Assembly (NCBI GenBank): GCA_025786725.1
Contig: JAHLTZ010000009.1
Location: 1-64,000, forward strand
DNA from: Syncephalis fuscata
Taxonomy: Eukaryota; Zoopagomycota; Zoopagomycetes; Zoopagales; Piptocephalidaceae
DNA: 64,000 nucleotides
Reading direction: 5' to 3'
Part shown: piece by piece, positions 49,226 to 60,517 of the stretch
Position numbering within the stretch: position 1 is the stretch's first letter
Layout of the letters: every line of letters begins with the position of its first letter
Notes under the pieces: model-generated
Database searches by the model: none
What the model was told of the DNA's origin: nothing
The model's input: the letters and a program-made list of their open reading frames with translations, nothing else
Position numbers and translations under genes: made by a program

Positions 49226-50766
49226 CCCGTCAGTAATAGTCGAGACGCCCATGCTGCTGCGTTGTCTTCAACATATCTAACTATACCGTGCAACGTACTT
49301 TCGTTTACAAGTCAGCTATAAAATGGACGATTGAATCGTGTTAGATTTCAATTTGTTAACTCATAACGCCTTTACAACCTCGCCAATACACTCTACATCG
49401 ACTACATTGCTCTGCTGCGCAGTTATCCAAATCGCCGGTCGATTCAACAACATCAACCTCTACTACGATCAAAATGGTTAAAATCAACATGTTCACTATT
49501 GCAGCCGGCTGCGTCTTGGCCCTTGCATCTTTCACACCGCTTACCGATGCCATTCCTGTCGGCTTTGATCGTAAGTTAAAAATGATTTATATTAAATTTA
49601 TTGTATTAACGTGTAGCCAAAGCATCTGCTCCAATTGGCGCAAACTTTCTAAATGTAAAAGCAAATACGCAAAACACACTTGGAGTGCCTACACTTGTGA
49701 TTACCAAACTGTTGCAATCAAACAATGTACTGGTTGTAGGCAATGCCAGCTTCCAAAGTAAGCCTGCTTTTTTCAAGTGCTCTAAAGATGCACAATCAAT
49801 GGATAACGAGAAAAAGGCATTTGATGTAAGTACAGTATTTATTGCTATGCAATCATCGATTAACATGTTTGCCAATCCAGCTGCTCAAGAAAGCCAAAGA
49901 CTCGCTTAAAGCTCCAAAAACAGCTGGCAGCCAGTTTATTGCTCAGCCATTGCACGCATTCACCAGCAATGGTGGCTACTGTACAATATATACCTATGGC
50001 GGTAACACTACGCTCAGAGACGCACTTAGCAAGGCCAGTTGGGCAGACAAGGCCAAGTACTTGCCTGTCATTGCCAATCAAATGCTTCAAGGTTTGGCAT
50101 ACATGCATCGTGTTGGTGTGGCGCATAACGACATCAAGCCAGACAGTAAGTTAAATTGGATATTAGTATTCAGTTTGTTAACAATCTGCCATTAATTACT
50201 AGACGTGCTTGTACAAATCTCTGGCAACAACGTCATGACCACACTAATTGATTATGATTTGGGACTGGATATACGAGTTCCTGTTATTCATCTTAATAAA
50301 CCAGTTGTCATCAAGGGTATGACCATGGGATTCAGAGCTCCGGAAGCTCAGATTCCAAATGCCATGGTTGATGCCAGTAAAAGCGACTCATGGAGCGTTG
50401 GAGCCTCCATTTACAACATGTTAACGGGCCTAACTCTTGGTTACGACTATGACAAACAACGTGCCGTCTGGGTCAGCTATATGTTGGCTGCTGGTGCACC
50501 ATCTGCCAATCAAGCCCGACCTGCTGCGCCAGCCAAAAATATGCCAGTCTTCCCGACCAGCCCAAATGGCCAGATCGAAAGGTCACTAGTCACAGCACTA
50601 TCCATTATGGATACACTGTTGACCAAGGATCCCAAAATGCGGCCAACTCCTCAAGCGCTACTTGACAATCAACTTACAGCCGGCAATATGGTGACATGGT
50701 CTTCTGGTGTGCTTAACAAGCTTCGCGGTGTTAAGCAACCCATTAACAATCCGGTGCCTAAAAGAA
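49226..50766 (+). repeat. Inverted duplication, left arm (1,541 bp)
   Basis: Every position p from 49226 to 50766 pairs with 103092-p on the opposite strand. The arms carry the promoter, all introns and nearly the whole coding region of a secreted kinase-like gene. Translations in several frames are identical between arms, and I saw no mismatch in the stretches I compared. Outside the borders the flanks are unrelated. The spacer between the arms is 50767-52325 (1,559 bp). Confidence 0.9.
49317..49323 (+). promoter_or_regulatory. TATA box of kinase-like copy 1
   Basis: TATAAAA lies 151 bp upstream of the start codon, inside the duplicated arm. The mirrored copy is at 53769-53775. Both copies therefore kept a core promoter. 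Confidence 0.6.
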
Positions 50767-50774
50767 AGGTGTAG
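49474..50774 (+). CDS. Secreted protein-kinase-fold protein, copy 1
   Basis: Four exons (49474-49570, 49617-49825, 49881-50145, 50203-50774) encode 380 residues. The signal peptide is MVKINMFTIAAGCVLALASF, with cleavage probably near TDAIP. The N-lobe has PAFFKCSKDA (candidate ATP-binding Lys) and NEKKAF (candidate helix-C Glu). There is no clear glycine-rich loop. The C-lobe has VGVAHNDIKPDNVLVQISG, a HRD-like catalytic loop in which Asp, Lys and Asn are kept. It also has LIDYDLG (DFG-like), GFRAPEAQIP (APE), DSWSVGASIYNML and DPKMRPTPQALL. It could be an active secretory-pathway or secreted kinase. Function and substrates are unknown. It ends PVPKRKV; the last two codons lie just outside the duplication arm. 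Confidence 0.85.
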
Positions 50775-52325
50775 AAGTATTTGAATAAATACGGTAATAA
50801 AAATCAGTAAAGTAATTTAGCAATGTTTTTTATTTTGTAACAATTAGTAGCCTATTCATGTTTATATATAGTATTTATATTTTTAAATCTACATTATTGT
50901 TTATTTTCTTCCCATTGTGTATTCATCGCATTTTATCGTATATTAATTACGTTTTATTTAAGAATGATATGTGCTTATTACTAACTGCTTCAGCTATAAA
51001 TTTTAAAAGGGGCTATCCACTAAACTATACACACTATAATTTCAACACTATCATTATACTTTTATTGTTGTGTACTAATTCTATCACACATAACTATATC
51101 GTTTGCCGACAACAATATTAATAAAAAGCTATTCTTTTATTGTTATTTGCATTTATTGTATTTACACACTTCTCTCACTGCGCATTTTATGCTATGTAGC
51201 TCTTATTAGAGCCCTGATAGTAGTACGAATATTTAATATTGTCACCCAAATAATAATAAATATAAAATTTTATTAATATAATTTTCTTCAGCTTATTGTC
51301 AGAATTTATAAAGTTGAGAATTTTTGTTATAAATTTGCTGACTCAAGTTATATCTAAAAGTTAAAGCTATTCGATATTGATAACAGTTATTTTATTGAAT
51401 TAATATTGAAATATCTGGTTAAGTTGCCTCTTATGTTTTCTTCCCTTATTTGGGTGTCTGGCTAACTTTACATCGTTACATTTCTGGTGCTGTAACAACT
51501 TTTTGTTAATAAAAGCTATTTTTTAATTTTAGTTACATTGTTGCAATCACCAATGATGCGATGATGTAACGTCGATCAAGCAACTAAATGAAAAAAATAG
51601 AAGTAGCTTAGTCAGATGTTTAGTACTGATTTAAAATAAAAAATATCATTAGTATCAAATGATTTTAGCTTCTAACAATAGCTCAAGTCAGTATACTTAT
51701 AACAAAAGTCGTAATTGTATAAATCTTATTTACGTAATTTAGCTCATTTTAGCCACATTAACAGCAACCTTAATCGTGTTTTATTTGTTAAAAAGCTTCC
51801 AACGATATACTTGTGGCAAATGCAACTTAAAAAACATAATACAAAAATATGATATGTAAAAATTAGCACTAGTAATATTAAAGCAAATGTTTTTATTGAA
51901 GAAAAAATCGAAACCACTAATAAAGCAGATATTATAAAAAATGTGCTATTAAATAGTCTTTTCTTGCAATAATGTTTATTGCAGATTAAACAAAGTGTGG
52001 TGCAAATAAAAAAAATTTAATTAATAAATCATTTAAAATTTTAAAAACGAGGCATTTTTCAAAATTCCCCTTTAAATAAATATAAAAATAAAATTTTAGT
52101 AGAGTAATTAGCACGCACTTTTATATTTAATAATAGTTAATAACTTGTTTGTAATATATATATTTATATAGCATGGCTTACTTATTTAAATGTATTAACG
52201 TAACTTATATATGCACCATTATATGTATGTCACAATAGCCATTGAAAAATAGATACTAATAAGCTGTTTTTTAAACTTTCTTATTAAACGTTTATTATTG
52301 CGTCTATTTAGATGCTTTTATAGCC
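50767..52325. other. Spacer between the inverted arms
   Basis: 1,559 bp of very AT-rich, unique DNA with no recognisable gene. An AATAAA word at about 50784 probably ends copy 1. The right part near 52290-52315 probably supplies the 3' end of copy 2. Short hydrophobic frames near 50858-51121 look like base-composition effects. Confidence 0.6.
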
Positions 52326-53618
52326 TTCTTTTAGGCACCGGATTGTTAATGGGTTGCTTAACACCGCGAAGCTTGTTAAGCACACCAGAAGACCATGTCA
52401 CCATATTGCCGGCTGTAAGTTGATTGTCAAGTAGCGCTTGAGGAGTTGGCCGCATTTTGGGATCCTTGGTCAACAGTGTATCCATAATGGATAGTGCTGT
52501 GACTAGTGACCTTTCGATCTGGCCATTTGGGCTGGTCGGGAAGACTGGCATATTTTTGGCTGGCGCAGCAGGTCGGGCTTGATTGGCAGATGGTGCACCA
52601 GCAGCCAACATATAGCTGACCCAGACGGCACGTTGTTTGTCATAGTCGTAACCAAGAGTTAGGCCCGTTAACATGTTGTAAATGGAGGCTCCAACGCTCC
52701 ATGAGTCGCTTTTACTGGCATCAACCATGGCATTTGGAATCTGAGCTTCCGGAGCTCTGAATCCCATGGTCATACCCTTGATGACAACTGGTTTGTTAAG
52801 ATGAATAACAGGAACTCGTATATCCAGTCCCAAATCATAATCAATTAGTGTGGTCATGACGTTGTTGCCAGAGATTTGTACAAGCACGTCTAGTAATTAA
52901 TGGCAGATTGTTAACAAACTGAATACTAATATCCAATTTAACTTACTGTCTGGCTTGATGTCGTTATGCGCCACACCAACACGATGCATGTATGCCAAAC
53001 CTTGAAGCATTTGATTGGCAATGACAGGCAAGTACTTGGCCTTGTCTGCCCAACTGGCCTTGCTAAGTGCGTCTCTGAGCGTAGTGTTACCGCCATAGGT
53101 ATATATTGTACAGTAGCCACCATTGCTGGTGAATGCGTGCAATGGCTGAGCAATAAACTGGCTGCCAGCTGTTTTTGGAGCTTTAAGCGAGTCTTTGGCT
53201 TTCTTGAGCAGCTGGATTGGCAAACATGTTAATCGATGATTGCATAGCAATAAATACTGTACTTACATCAAATGCCTTTTTCTCGTTATCCATTGATTGT
53301 GCATCTTTAGAGCACTTGAAAAAAGCAGGCTTACTTTGGAAGCTGGCATTGCCTACAACCAGTACATTGTTTGATTGCAACAGTTTGGTAATCACAAGTG
53401 TAGGCACTCCAAGTGTGTTTTGCGTATTTGCTTTTACATTTAGAAAGTTTGCGCCAATTGGAGCAGATGCTTTGGCTACACGTTAATACAATAAATTTAA
53501 TATAAATCATTTTTAACTTACGATCAAAGCCGACAGGAATGGCATCGGTAAGCGGTGTGAAAGATGCAAGGGCCAAGACGCAGCCGGCTGCAATAGTGAA
53601 CATGTTGATTTTAACCAT
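52318..53618 (-). CDS. Secreted protein-kinase-fold protein, copy 2
   Basis: Mirror copy of the gene at 49474-50774, with the same four exons, signal peptide, catalytic-loop HNDIKPDN, DYDLG and APEAQ motifs. The encoded proteins are identical except at the C-terminus: copy 2 ends PVPKRRL and copy 1 ends PVPKRKV. The duplication border falls inside the last two codons, and each copy picked up a stop codon from its own flank within six bases. The two genes converge on the spacer. Either the duplication is very recent or the arms are being kept identical by gene conversion. An assembly or amplification artefact cannot be excluded from sequence alone. Confidence 0.83.
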
Positions 53619-53866
53619 TTTGATCGTAGTAGAGGTTGATGTTGTTGAATCGACCGGCGATTTGGATAACTGCGCAGCAGAGCAATGTAGTCGATGTAGA
53701 GTGTATTGGCGAGGTTGTAAAGGCGTTATGAGTTAACAAATTGAAATCTAACACGATTCAATCGTCCATTTTATAGCTGACTTGTAAACGAAAGTACGTT
53801 GCACGGTATAGTTAGATATGTTGAAGACAACGCAGCAGCATGGGCGTCTCGACTATTACTGACGGG
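52326..53866 (-). repeat. Inverted duplication, right arm (1,541 bp)
   Basis: Reverse complement of 49226-50766. The outer border lies at 53866, where GACGGG is shared and the following bases differ. The inner border lies at 52326. The flanking sequence to the right (53867 onward) has no similarity to that left of the other arm. Confidence 0.9.
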
Positions 53867-55423
53867 ATTGTTTCAATGTGGACTTCATAGATGTAAGACT
53901 GTCGTGCCTGTATCAACATAGTTAGTTGACCAAATAACTACCCCTGTTCAGAATACATGGGATTCCAAAATTACTTAATGCTTATAAGGTGTGAAGGTAA
54001 TAGTGTCGTTTATTATTGGCCCGTGTTGGTATCATTCCTAACAAGGGGTACTACACATTTCTACAAGAATGCAGGAATTGTAGCTTAGGCTGTTTCATTA
54101 CAACAGTCATATCAGCAATGACGTTCAAATATCGCAAGTTACAAGTCAAGACCCGCTGTTTCATCCATCAATAGGCCAGTCAATCCTACGTTGTCGTGAC
54201 ACGTAACAAACACTATTTTATTGCATGAACAATATAATTTTTTTCCACTTCAAATTAAGCTTTTTTATTAGCTAAATTTACGGATGACATGTTCATTTCA
54301 TATAGTATTTTTCCATTTTCGAATTAAATTACTATAATGAAATATGGTTATACCAAATTTATCAAGAATGAATATACAATATTTAAAGTTGTACGAGAGT
54401 TGTCATCGGCCGCATGGGGGAGGGGAAATATATGGTTGGCAACTTTTTCGTTTGAGGATGTTCATTGCGACTTTTTGATTTGTACGTGAAAATACAGTGT
54501 ATGTTTTGACACTTATTATATCACAATTCCATACCATGTTACAGGTTTTGTACTTGATTGAAATAAGTACTTTATGTTTTAGTCTGGCCATCGTTATGCT
54601 GCTTGCTATTTTAGCTATACACTTAGTAAAAATCAAATTGTTTAGAATTAATAAAAATAAATTTAGTATAGATATTTACTTGATGTTTTTAGTGCTTCTT
54701 TGTAAAACTAGACGGTTTTATTTTAATTGATACATCGAATTCACTATCACCAAAGGCAGTGATTTTTTTTGAGCTGTGGCAAGAAAAATTGAAGACTGAC
54801 AATATGTACACTATTAATACATTTAATATGCTATTAATAACATGTTTTAATGATTGCAACTACTTTTAAATATTATATTATTATTTTATCGTACACACTA
54901 TTTACCAATACTATATTTTATGATTACACTTGTATTCTGTATTTGATAGCTTTTATTATTTACAAACCATGGTAGCATTATTATTATACATAATTATTTA
55001 AAAGCACATTCAATAACAACTATTAATTATAATAAAAATAATTTAGTGTAAATTTATTAACATGTCAAATTAAACAGCATGGCCCAACCATTATTGATAC
55101 ACCTATCAGTCAATTGTATTAGTAAATAATCAAATATAGATTACACATAGCAATAAATAAGATGGTACGCCGTCAGGGTTAAAAAGCTCGTTGATTGATC
55201 CACACGGTTTTTCAGGTGAAGAAATTCAATAAAAAACATCATTCGGCGCTAAAGAGAAAACAAACAAACAAAATTACAAAGTTGTACTTACCAACTACAA
55301 AACCGACAAAGTATGTAAACACGTTTCTCAATACAAGCACACGTGTCTACATACTTGCCTAATTGTCATCAGCGATCGATAGGTGTTATCGATGCATGGA
55401 TGATACTGTCAACTACTACCTTT
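53867..55423. other. Intergenic region, no gene supported
   Basis: 1.56 kb of AT-rich sequence. A plus-strand frame at 54497-54730 (77 residues, one hydrophobic helix) and an overlapping minus-strand frame at 54403-54636 are the largest. Neither has recognisable features. CA/AT content rises toward the GC-rich RNA gene that starts at about 55424. Confidence 0.5.
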
Positions 55424-55429
55424 AAAAAA
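55424..55429 (-). terminator. RNA polymerase III terminator of the MRP RNA gene
   Basis: Six consecutive T residues on the transcribed sense, four to nine bases after the end of helix P1, as expected for Pol III termination. Confidence 0.75.
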
Positions 55430-55900
55430 GGGACCGGAAACACCGCGAGAGTAAGCCCCGTTGCGTTACGTTCGCCCTTCAGAGCGCTACTGCCAGAGGC
55501 AACCAATGCTTAGTAGGCACGAACGCCGCCGCATAACTGTGCTATGACGAATGGTCGTCCCCGTCCAGGATAGTACTCCGTTGTCACTTCGAACTCGGCC
55601 CATTAAAAGAGCCTCTTCGTTCGTTGGACAAACGGCACGTGCTATACGCCGTCTTCGTCGACAAGCAACGAGGAACGACCTACAACACGCGGGACGAGCA
55701 TGACGAGTGAACAAAAGGTCGTTTACCGGCCGTTCAACACTTTCTGCCAACGTGTCCGGGGACTTTCCCCAAAGCATGTAAATTGAAAGGTCGTGCAGCC
55801 ATCGAACGATAACCACACGCCAATCCGTATGTAGTGCTTTGATATTCTACAACAAGAGAGAGAGAAAAGGCGGCGCTTCGCAGGTGTTTCCGGTAAAGAA
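55424..55900 (-). ncRNA. RMRP: RNase MRP RNA
   Basis: A GC-rich island (about half G+C) in AT-rich DNA. On the minus strand, the CR-I half of the P4 core is GGGGAAAGTCCCCGGAC (about 55754-55770), as in vertebrate MRP RNA. It is followed by GGCAGAAAGTG (55738-55748), like the MRP-specific GARAR element. Near the 3' end, CAACGGGGCTTACTCTC (55446-55462) matches the CR-V half, whose consensus is ACRNRANNNNGCUUA. The two ends form a perfect 12-bp P1 helix: ACCGGAAACACC at 55883-55894 pairs with GGTGTTTCCGGT at 55433-55444. A T6 run follows. MRP RNA guides rRNA processing with POP proteins. The MRP-type CR-I and the GARAR motif favour MRP over RNase P. The length, about 470 nt, is long for the family. 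Confidence 0.88.
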
Positions 55901-55935
55901 ACGTACAAGTGGGATGCGCGTCAATCGATCGCCTA

Positions 55936-55941
55936 CTTATA
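55936..55941 (-). promoter_or_regulatory. TATA box upstream of the MRP RNA
   Basis: AGTATAAGTA lies about 40 bp upstream of the start of helix P1, a spacing suitable for a Pol III type 3 promoter. This is inferred from position only. Confidence 0.5.
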
Positions 55942-56609
55942 CTGCCATGTTGTAAAATAAAATATAGATAAAAAACTAAAAGCAAATATTAAAGAATAGC
56001 TAGACAGGGGGTGAGGCCATGTACAACTATAAACTTGTTTAGATGATAGAACAAGAAACTACCAAAAACGGTGATAAACATGTGTCGCATATCTCTTGCT
56101 TTATCTTCAGCTATGCACGTATCATCACCACCATTACTGCTAATAATTATATGACTGGGAATTAACGAATAAATGATCACAGTGAAAACAAAGAAAGACA
56201 AAGGGAGACGATAGTTAATAATAACGTGATATGAATGTCTCATTTCATAGTCTATGGTTGTATACACACACACATGCATTTTTACTCCCTTTCTCTCTCA
56301 CTCTTTGACGCTCGGTTTTCTCTTCACTCTGCCCAATTTATCGCCACCCTTACTCCCCCGCGCACTCACACAGCCAGCTGTCATTATCCTTTTTCTCGTC
56401 TTTCTTTTTGAACACTATTTACTGCTTGCAGTGGTCTAAAGCTAGGTGTTATTGGACGTGTGGTCATTATTTACACGCCATCTTGCTATTGATTACTACG
56501 GCCACTATTCCTATTACTATTATTATTAGTACAGCTACTACTGCTCTATTGTTCGTTTTTTTACGCTTCTTGCTGATTAAGCAGTACATCTGATCGTATT
56601 ATTCTCATC
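55942..56609. other. Intergenic region upstream of G-gamma
   Basis: 668 bp. It includes a CA repeat near 56262-56275 and long pyrimidine-rich runs (CTCTC words, 56285-56400), which resemble a fungal promoter and 5' leader for the G-gamma gene. No other feature was seen. Confidence 0.5.
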
Positions 56610-57195
56610 ATGTCACATCAAGGCCATCGTCGTGACCGTGCCACGGTGTCGGAATTGAAGCTTAAGAAGTTGTTGGAGAACAACCGTCGTTTGCAGCATC
56701 TATTGGATATGCCTCGTATTCCTGTCAGTGAAGCTAGTATTTCGTAAGTAGAGCCCGCCTTTTGTCTATTTAATCTAGCGTCTAGTTGTTATCTTTTAAA
56801 GAAAGTCACCTATAACATTTCTATTTGTTTGAATTATTATCATTATTATTATTATTATCTACATCTTTAATATTATATTAATAGTATTAGCTATTTTTAT
56901 TAATTTCATTGTTCTTATTTGTAATATTTAAAAGTCATTTTTAGCTTATTATTACGATAATTATACTATAATACTTTATTTATTATTTTCCATTTTATGA
57001 CCATAACAACCATCATTACTATTATCAAATTAAATAACCTGTCATTTACTAATTCTATTTTATCATTTTAGGTTAATTAATTACGTCAAAACAACAAAGG
57101 ATTATTTGATTCCATCAATATGGGGCACTGTTAATCGAAAGGATGATCCGTATGCACCACAAGGCTCTAGCTGTGGTACTTGTACCATTGTTTAA
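56610..57195 (+). CDS. STE18: Heterotrimeric G protein gamma subunit
   Basis: Partner of G-beta in pheromone or nutrient signalling at the plasma membrane. Exon 1 (56610-56743) reads MSHQGHRRDRATVSELKLKK, then LLENNRRLQHLLDMPRIPVS, the coiled-coil half. Exon 2 (57072-57195) reads LINYVKTTKDYLIPSIWGTV, then DDPYAPQGSSCGTCTIV. CTIV is a CAAX prenylation box, with a second Cys three residues before it. At 86 residues it has the family length. The intron is 328 nt, far longer than the roughly 50-nt introns elsewhere in the window. There is no frame break. Confidence 0.95.
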
Positions 57196-57220
57196 TGTTA
57201 TTACTACTATGACTATGACT

Positions 57221-58006
57221 GTTACTGTTATTGCAACTATTATACTATCACTATTATTTAATAGCTGTAGCTATAGTAATAGTAATAGTATTTCGAACAT
57301 AATCCATGATACGTATTACGAATAGAGTAAGAGATTATATTATGGCTATAGTATATCTATTTATTTCTCTCTTTCTATCTCATTCTATTCACGCCACAAC
57401 ATATCGGTTATTTTTATACTGCCGGTTGTATCCGACTATTGTGCGTAGTTTTTCTTTTATTTGTTGTTATCGGCGTGTGTATTTGTTGTTTGTGACAACG
57501 ATTGACACTGGCCACAAACAACCATTGTGCCGGTCTTTTCTCGTCTATATCACAATATATCAGCTGTATCTCATCACTCTCGTCCTAATAACTGCACCCA
57601 CCATTATAGTAATAATAATAATAATAAATTTTCACCGCAATCTCCCAGACATATTCCCCATTCTTCCGTACCAATCGTTTATTAGTGCATGGACCTTTTA
57701 CGGCGGAGTTCTCTCGGCTTTTGTTCTACCAAGTCGTTCTATAGTTTATCCTGATCTCGTGATCATGTGAATAGATCAATAATGAGAACTACGTTGTCGT
57801 GACGCGCATTTTCAACCTCCATTTGTTTTCCCCACACATATGCTAACAACAACTAAAAAAATCAGTGTCAATGAATGATCATTTAATACTCAGTTTATTT
57901 TCTCAAGTGCATTTCAATAGTCAGTCTCAAATGGCAAAATACTACAAATAGAGCACTGGTTGGCGAGTGATCCGCCTATTTGACATACAACACCTGTATT
58001 CCAGCT
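57221..58006. repeat. Unclassified dispersed repeat, copy 1 (complete)
   Basis: Directly repeated at 61077-61723, with its beginning again at 63899 to the window end. Overall similarity is moderate, with many indels, but two islands are almost unchanged: 57863-57893 (31 bp identical) and 57953-58006 (54 bp, one difference). The second island contains a GGCG-AGTGATC-CGCC hairpin and marks the sharp right end of the repeat (ATTCCAGCT). An open frame at 57306-57770 is not preserved in copy 2, so I treat the repeat as noncoding. It overlaps the region between G-gamma and ACS and could include ACS promoter sequence. Confidence 0.75.
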
Positions 58007-58480
58007 CTTCCTCTCTATCTCTCACTCTCTATCTTTTAAGCCTGTGTTCCACCACATTATTACCTGTTTGCACTGCACGTCACATTGCAGTTCTCAATTG
58101 AATTGTCCACAAGTGACGACTATTCTTCTTTATCATCTTCACCATCGTCTATCTTTCACTTCGTGTCCGTGTGATTGATTGACGTGAAGTGGATCCACGC
58201 TGGAAACACAACGTGTTCTTGTTCATTCCTATTGTGTTACTGCCATCATCGGCAAAACATCCTTGGCATTAGTTACTTATCGATATTAACGATAACGGCA
58301 AAACAACAGTCTTTGCAGTAAAGACGTGACGCACTGTCCTGTTCATTTAAATCCCTTCCGTTTATTCGTTTGGCCTTTTCTTTGCTTAATTCGCCTTCTT
58401 CTCTTCCTCCTCCTTAGCTTGCAAGTCTTTTGCTATATTGATTCATACTTACTTGTTCATTTTTATCATTGATTTCTATT

Positions 58481-60517
58481 ATGTCTACTACTGTTGACAA
58501 AGTTACCGATGCTACAGCTTCTCATCCTGAGTTGCTAGAGCCGACCATTGATGGTGTCAATGCCATTGCCGTACCCAAAGCACTACAAGATGGTAGCGAT
58601 GGTTGGCCCAAGGCCCATATCAGCTCATTTAAACAATATCGTGAAATGTGGGAGGAAAGTCTACGCAACCCAGAAGACTTTTGGTCAAAGCTAGCTAAAG
58701 AAACACTTCATTGGTACCATCCATTCGAAGTTGCTACTAGCGGTGGCTTTGAACATGGCGATGTCGCGTGGTTCCGTGGCGGCAAGCTTAACGTATCCTA
58801 CAACTGTGTGGATCGCCATGCGAATGTCGACCCAAATCGGGTAGCCATGATTTACGAGCCGGATGAACCAAACCAATCGCGTAAAATCACTTATGGCTGG
58901 CTATTCCGTGAAATGAATCGTGTGGCTAATTTGCTACTTAGCTATGGCTTGCGCAAAGGTGACGCCGTGGCCATTTACATGCCTATGGTGCCCGAAACGG
59001 TTGTAGCTATGCTTGCCTGTGCCCGTATTGGCTGTCCACACACCGTTGTATTTGCCGGCTTTAGCTTTGAAGCACTTCGTGATCGTATTAATAACGCTAA
59101 ATGCCGTGTTGTTTTCACCGTTGACGAGGGCCGTCGTGGTGGTCGTCCCATTGCCACTAAGCATATAGTTGACCAGGCATTAGCCCATGGCTGTCCATCA
59201 GTTGAAAAGGTCGTTGTATTCCAACGCGGGCCTGAACCAGCCGACATTGTTATGACAGAAGGCCGTGATGAATGGTGGCATACTGCTGTTGACCGCCATC
59301 GTGCGTACTGCCCACCTGAATGGATGGATGCTGAGGATCCACTATTCTTGTTATACACATCTGGTTCAACGGGTACGCCAAAGGGTGTTGTTCACACGAC
59401 AGCTGGTTATTTGTTAGGCGCAGCCGTTACAACCAAATACGTATTTGATTATCATCCTGGTGATATTCTCGGGTGCACGGCTGATGTCGGATGGATTACC
59501 GGCCATGACTATATCGTTTATGGGCCGATGTGTCTAGGCGGTACTTCAATTCTATTTGAATCGGTGCCGACTTATCCCGATGCCAGCCGATTCTGGAATT
59601 TAATTGCTGACCATAAAATTACACACTTTTACACAGCACCCACGGCTATTCGCGCTTTGCGTCGTCTCGGTGACCAATGGCTTGAAGGCAAGGACCTATC
59701 ATCATTGCGAGTCATCGGCTCTGTCGGTGAACCAATTAATCCTGAAGCATGGCACTGGTACAACGAGAAGGTTGGCAAGAATCGCTGTGCTGTTATTGAT
59801 ACTTATTGGCAAACGGAGACGGGTGCTATTGTACTGACACCATTACCTGGCGCCATCGCTGCTAAACCAGGCAGTGCATCTGTGCCTTTCTTTGGCATAG
59901 ATCTGGCTATTCTCGATCCAGCCACCGGTCAAGAGCTTACGGGTAACGATGTTGAAGGCGTGCTAGCTATTAAGCGCCCTTGGCCATCGATTATGCGCAC
60001 TGTGTACAATACACATGAACGCTATCTTAATGGATACATGCGTGTCTATCCTGGCTATTACTTCACTGGCGATGGCTGTTACCGCGATGCCGATGGCTAC
60101 TACTGGATTCGTGGTCGTGTTGATGACGTTATCAACGTAAGCGGCCATCGATTGAGTACGACAGAAATCGAATCGGCTTTGATTCAACATCCAGCAGTTG
60201 CCGAAACAGCCGTTGTTGGCCAAAACGACGACTTAACCGGTCAGGCCATTTGCGCTTTTGTCACGATTAAGCCAACACATAGCGATGTTATACCTAAAGA
60301 ACTTGTATTACAAGTACGCAAAACAATTGGACCATTTGCTGCACCTAAACATCTTCACTTGGTAGCTGAATTACCTAAAACACGCTCAGGCAAAATTGTC
60401 CGCCGTATACTGCGTAAGATTGTTAACGGTGAAGCTGATAGTCTTGGTGATTTAAGTACCGTCGGCGATCCAAGTGTCGTTGATGATATCATCAAACTAG
60501 TCGCTGAAAAGCAGTAG
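58481..60517 (+). CDS. ACS1: Acetyl-CoA synthetase
   Basis: AMP-forming ligase making acetyl-CoA from acetate, CoA and ATP. Intronless, 678 residues from the Met at 58481 ([20 protein letters not shown]); an upstream in-frame Met exists at 58469. Motifs in order: [60 protein letters not shown] (ATP-binding P-loop-like motif), [13 protein letters not shown] and [10 protein letters not shown]. These are followed by [40 protein letters not shown] and [17 protein letters not shown] with the catalytic, acetylatable Lys. Codon use is GC-rich and biased, suggesting high expression. The upstream 475 bp are pyrimidine-rich. There is no frame break. Confidence 0.98.
   Translation: MSTTVDKVTDATASHPELLEPTIDGVNAIAVPKALQDGSDGWPKAHISSFKQYREMWEESLRNPEDFWSKLAKETLHWYHPFEVATSGGFEHGDVAWFRGGKLNVSYNCVDRHANVDPNRVAMIYEPDEPNQSRKITYGWLFREMNRVANLLLSYGLRKGDAVAIYMPMVPETVVAMLACARIGCPHTVVFAGFSFEALRDRINNAKCRVVFTVDEGRRGGRPIATKHIVDQALAHGCPSVEKVVVFQRGPEPADIVMTEGRDEWWHTAVDRHRAYCPPEWMDAEDPLFLLYTSGSTGTPKGVVHTTAGYLLGAAVTTKYVFDYHPGDILGCTADVGWITGHDYIVYGPMCLGGTSILFESVPTYPDASRFWNLIADHKITHFYTAPTAIRALRRLGDQWLEGKDLSSLRVIGSVGEPINPEAWHWYNEKVGKNRCAVIDTYWQTETGAIVLTPLPGAIAAKPGSASVPFFGIDLAILDPATGQELTGNDVEGVLAIKRPWPSIMRTVYNTHERYLNGYMRVYPGYYFTGDGCYRDADGYYWIRGRVDDVINVSGHRLSTTEIESALIQHPAVAETAVVGQNDDLTGQAICAFVTIKPTHSDVIPKELVLQVRKTIGPFAAPKHLHLVAELPKTRSGKIVRRILRKIVNGEADSLGDLSTVGDPSVVDDIIKLVAEKQ

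Noticed and set aside
52966-53736. Plus-strand ORFs inside the right arm, matched by minus-strand ORFs in the left arm
   Set aside because: They are antisense to the kinase-like exons and conserved only because the whole arm is duplicated.
54403-54730. Two overlapping 77-residue ORFs on opposite strands
   Set aside because: Both are low-quality AT-rich frames with no recognisable domain; a single hydrophobic stretch is not enough.
55487-55985. Arg/Ser-rich minus-strand ORFs of 61-109 residues in the GC-rich island
   Set aside because: They overlap the conserved core of the MRP RNA, and their composition reflects a structured GC-rich RNA. No protein-family motif is visible.
57306-57770. 154-residue hydrophobic ORF inside the dispersed repeat
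   Set aside because: The corresponding region of copy 2 (61.2-61.5 kb) does not keep the frame. The most conserved islands lie outside it.
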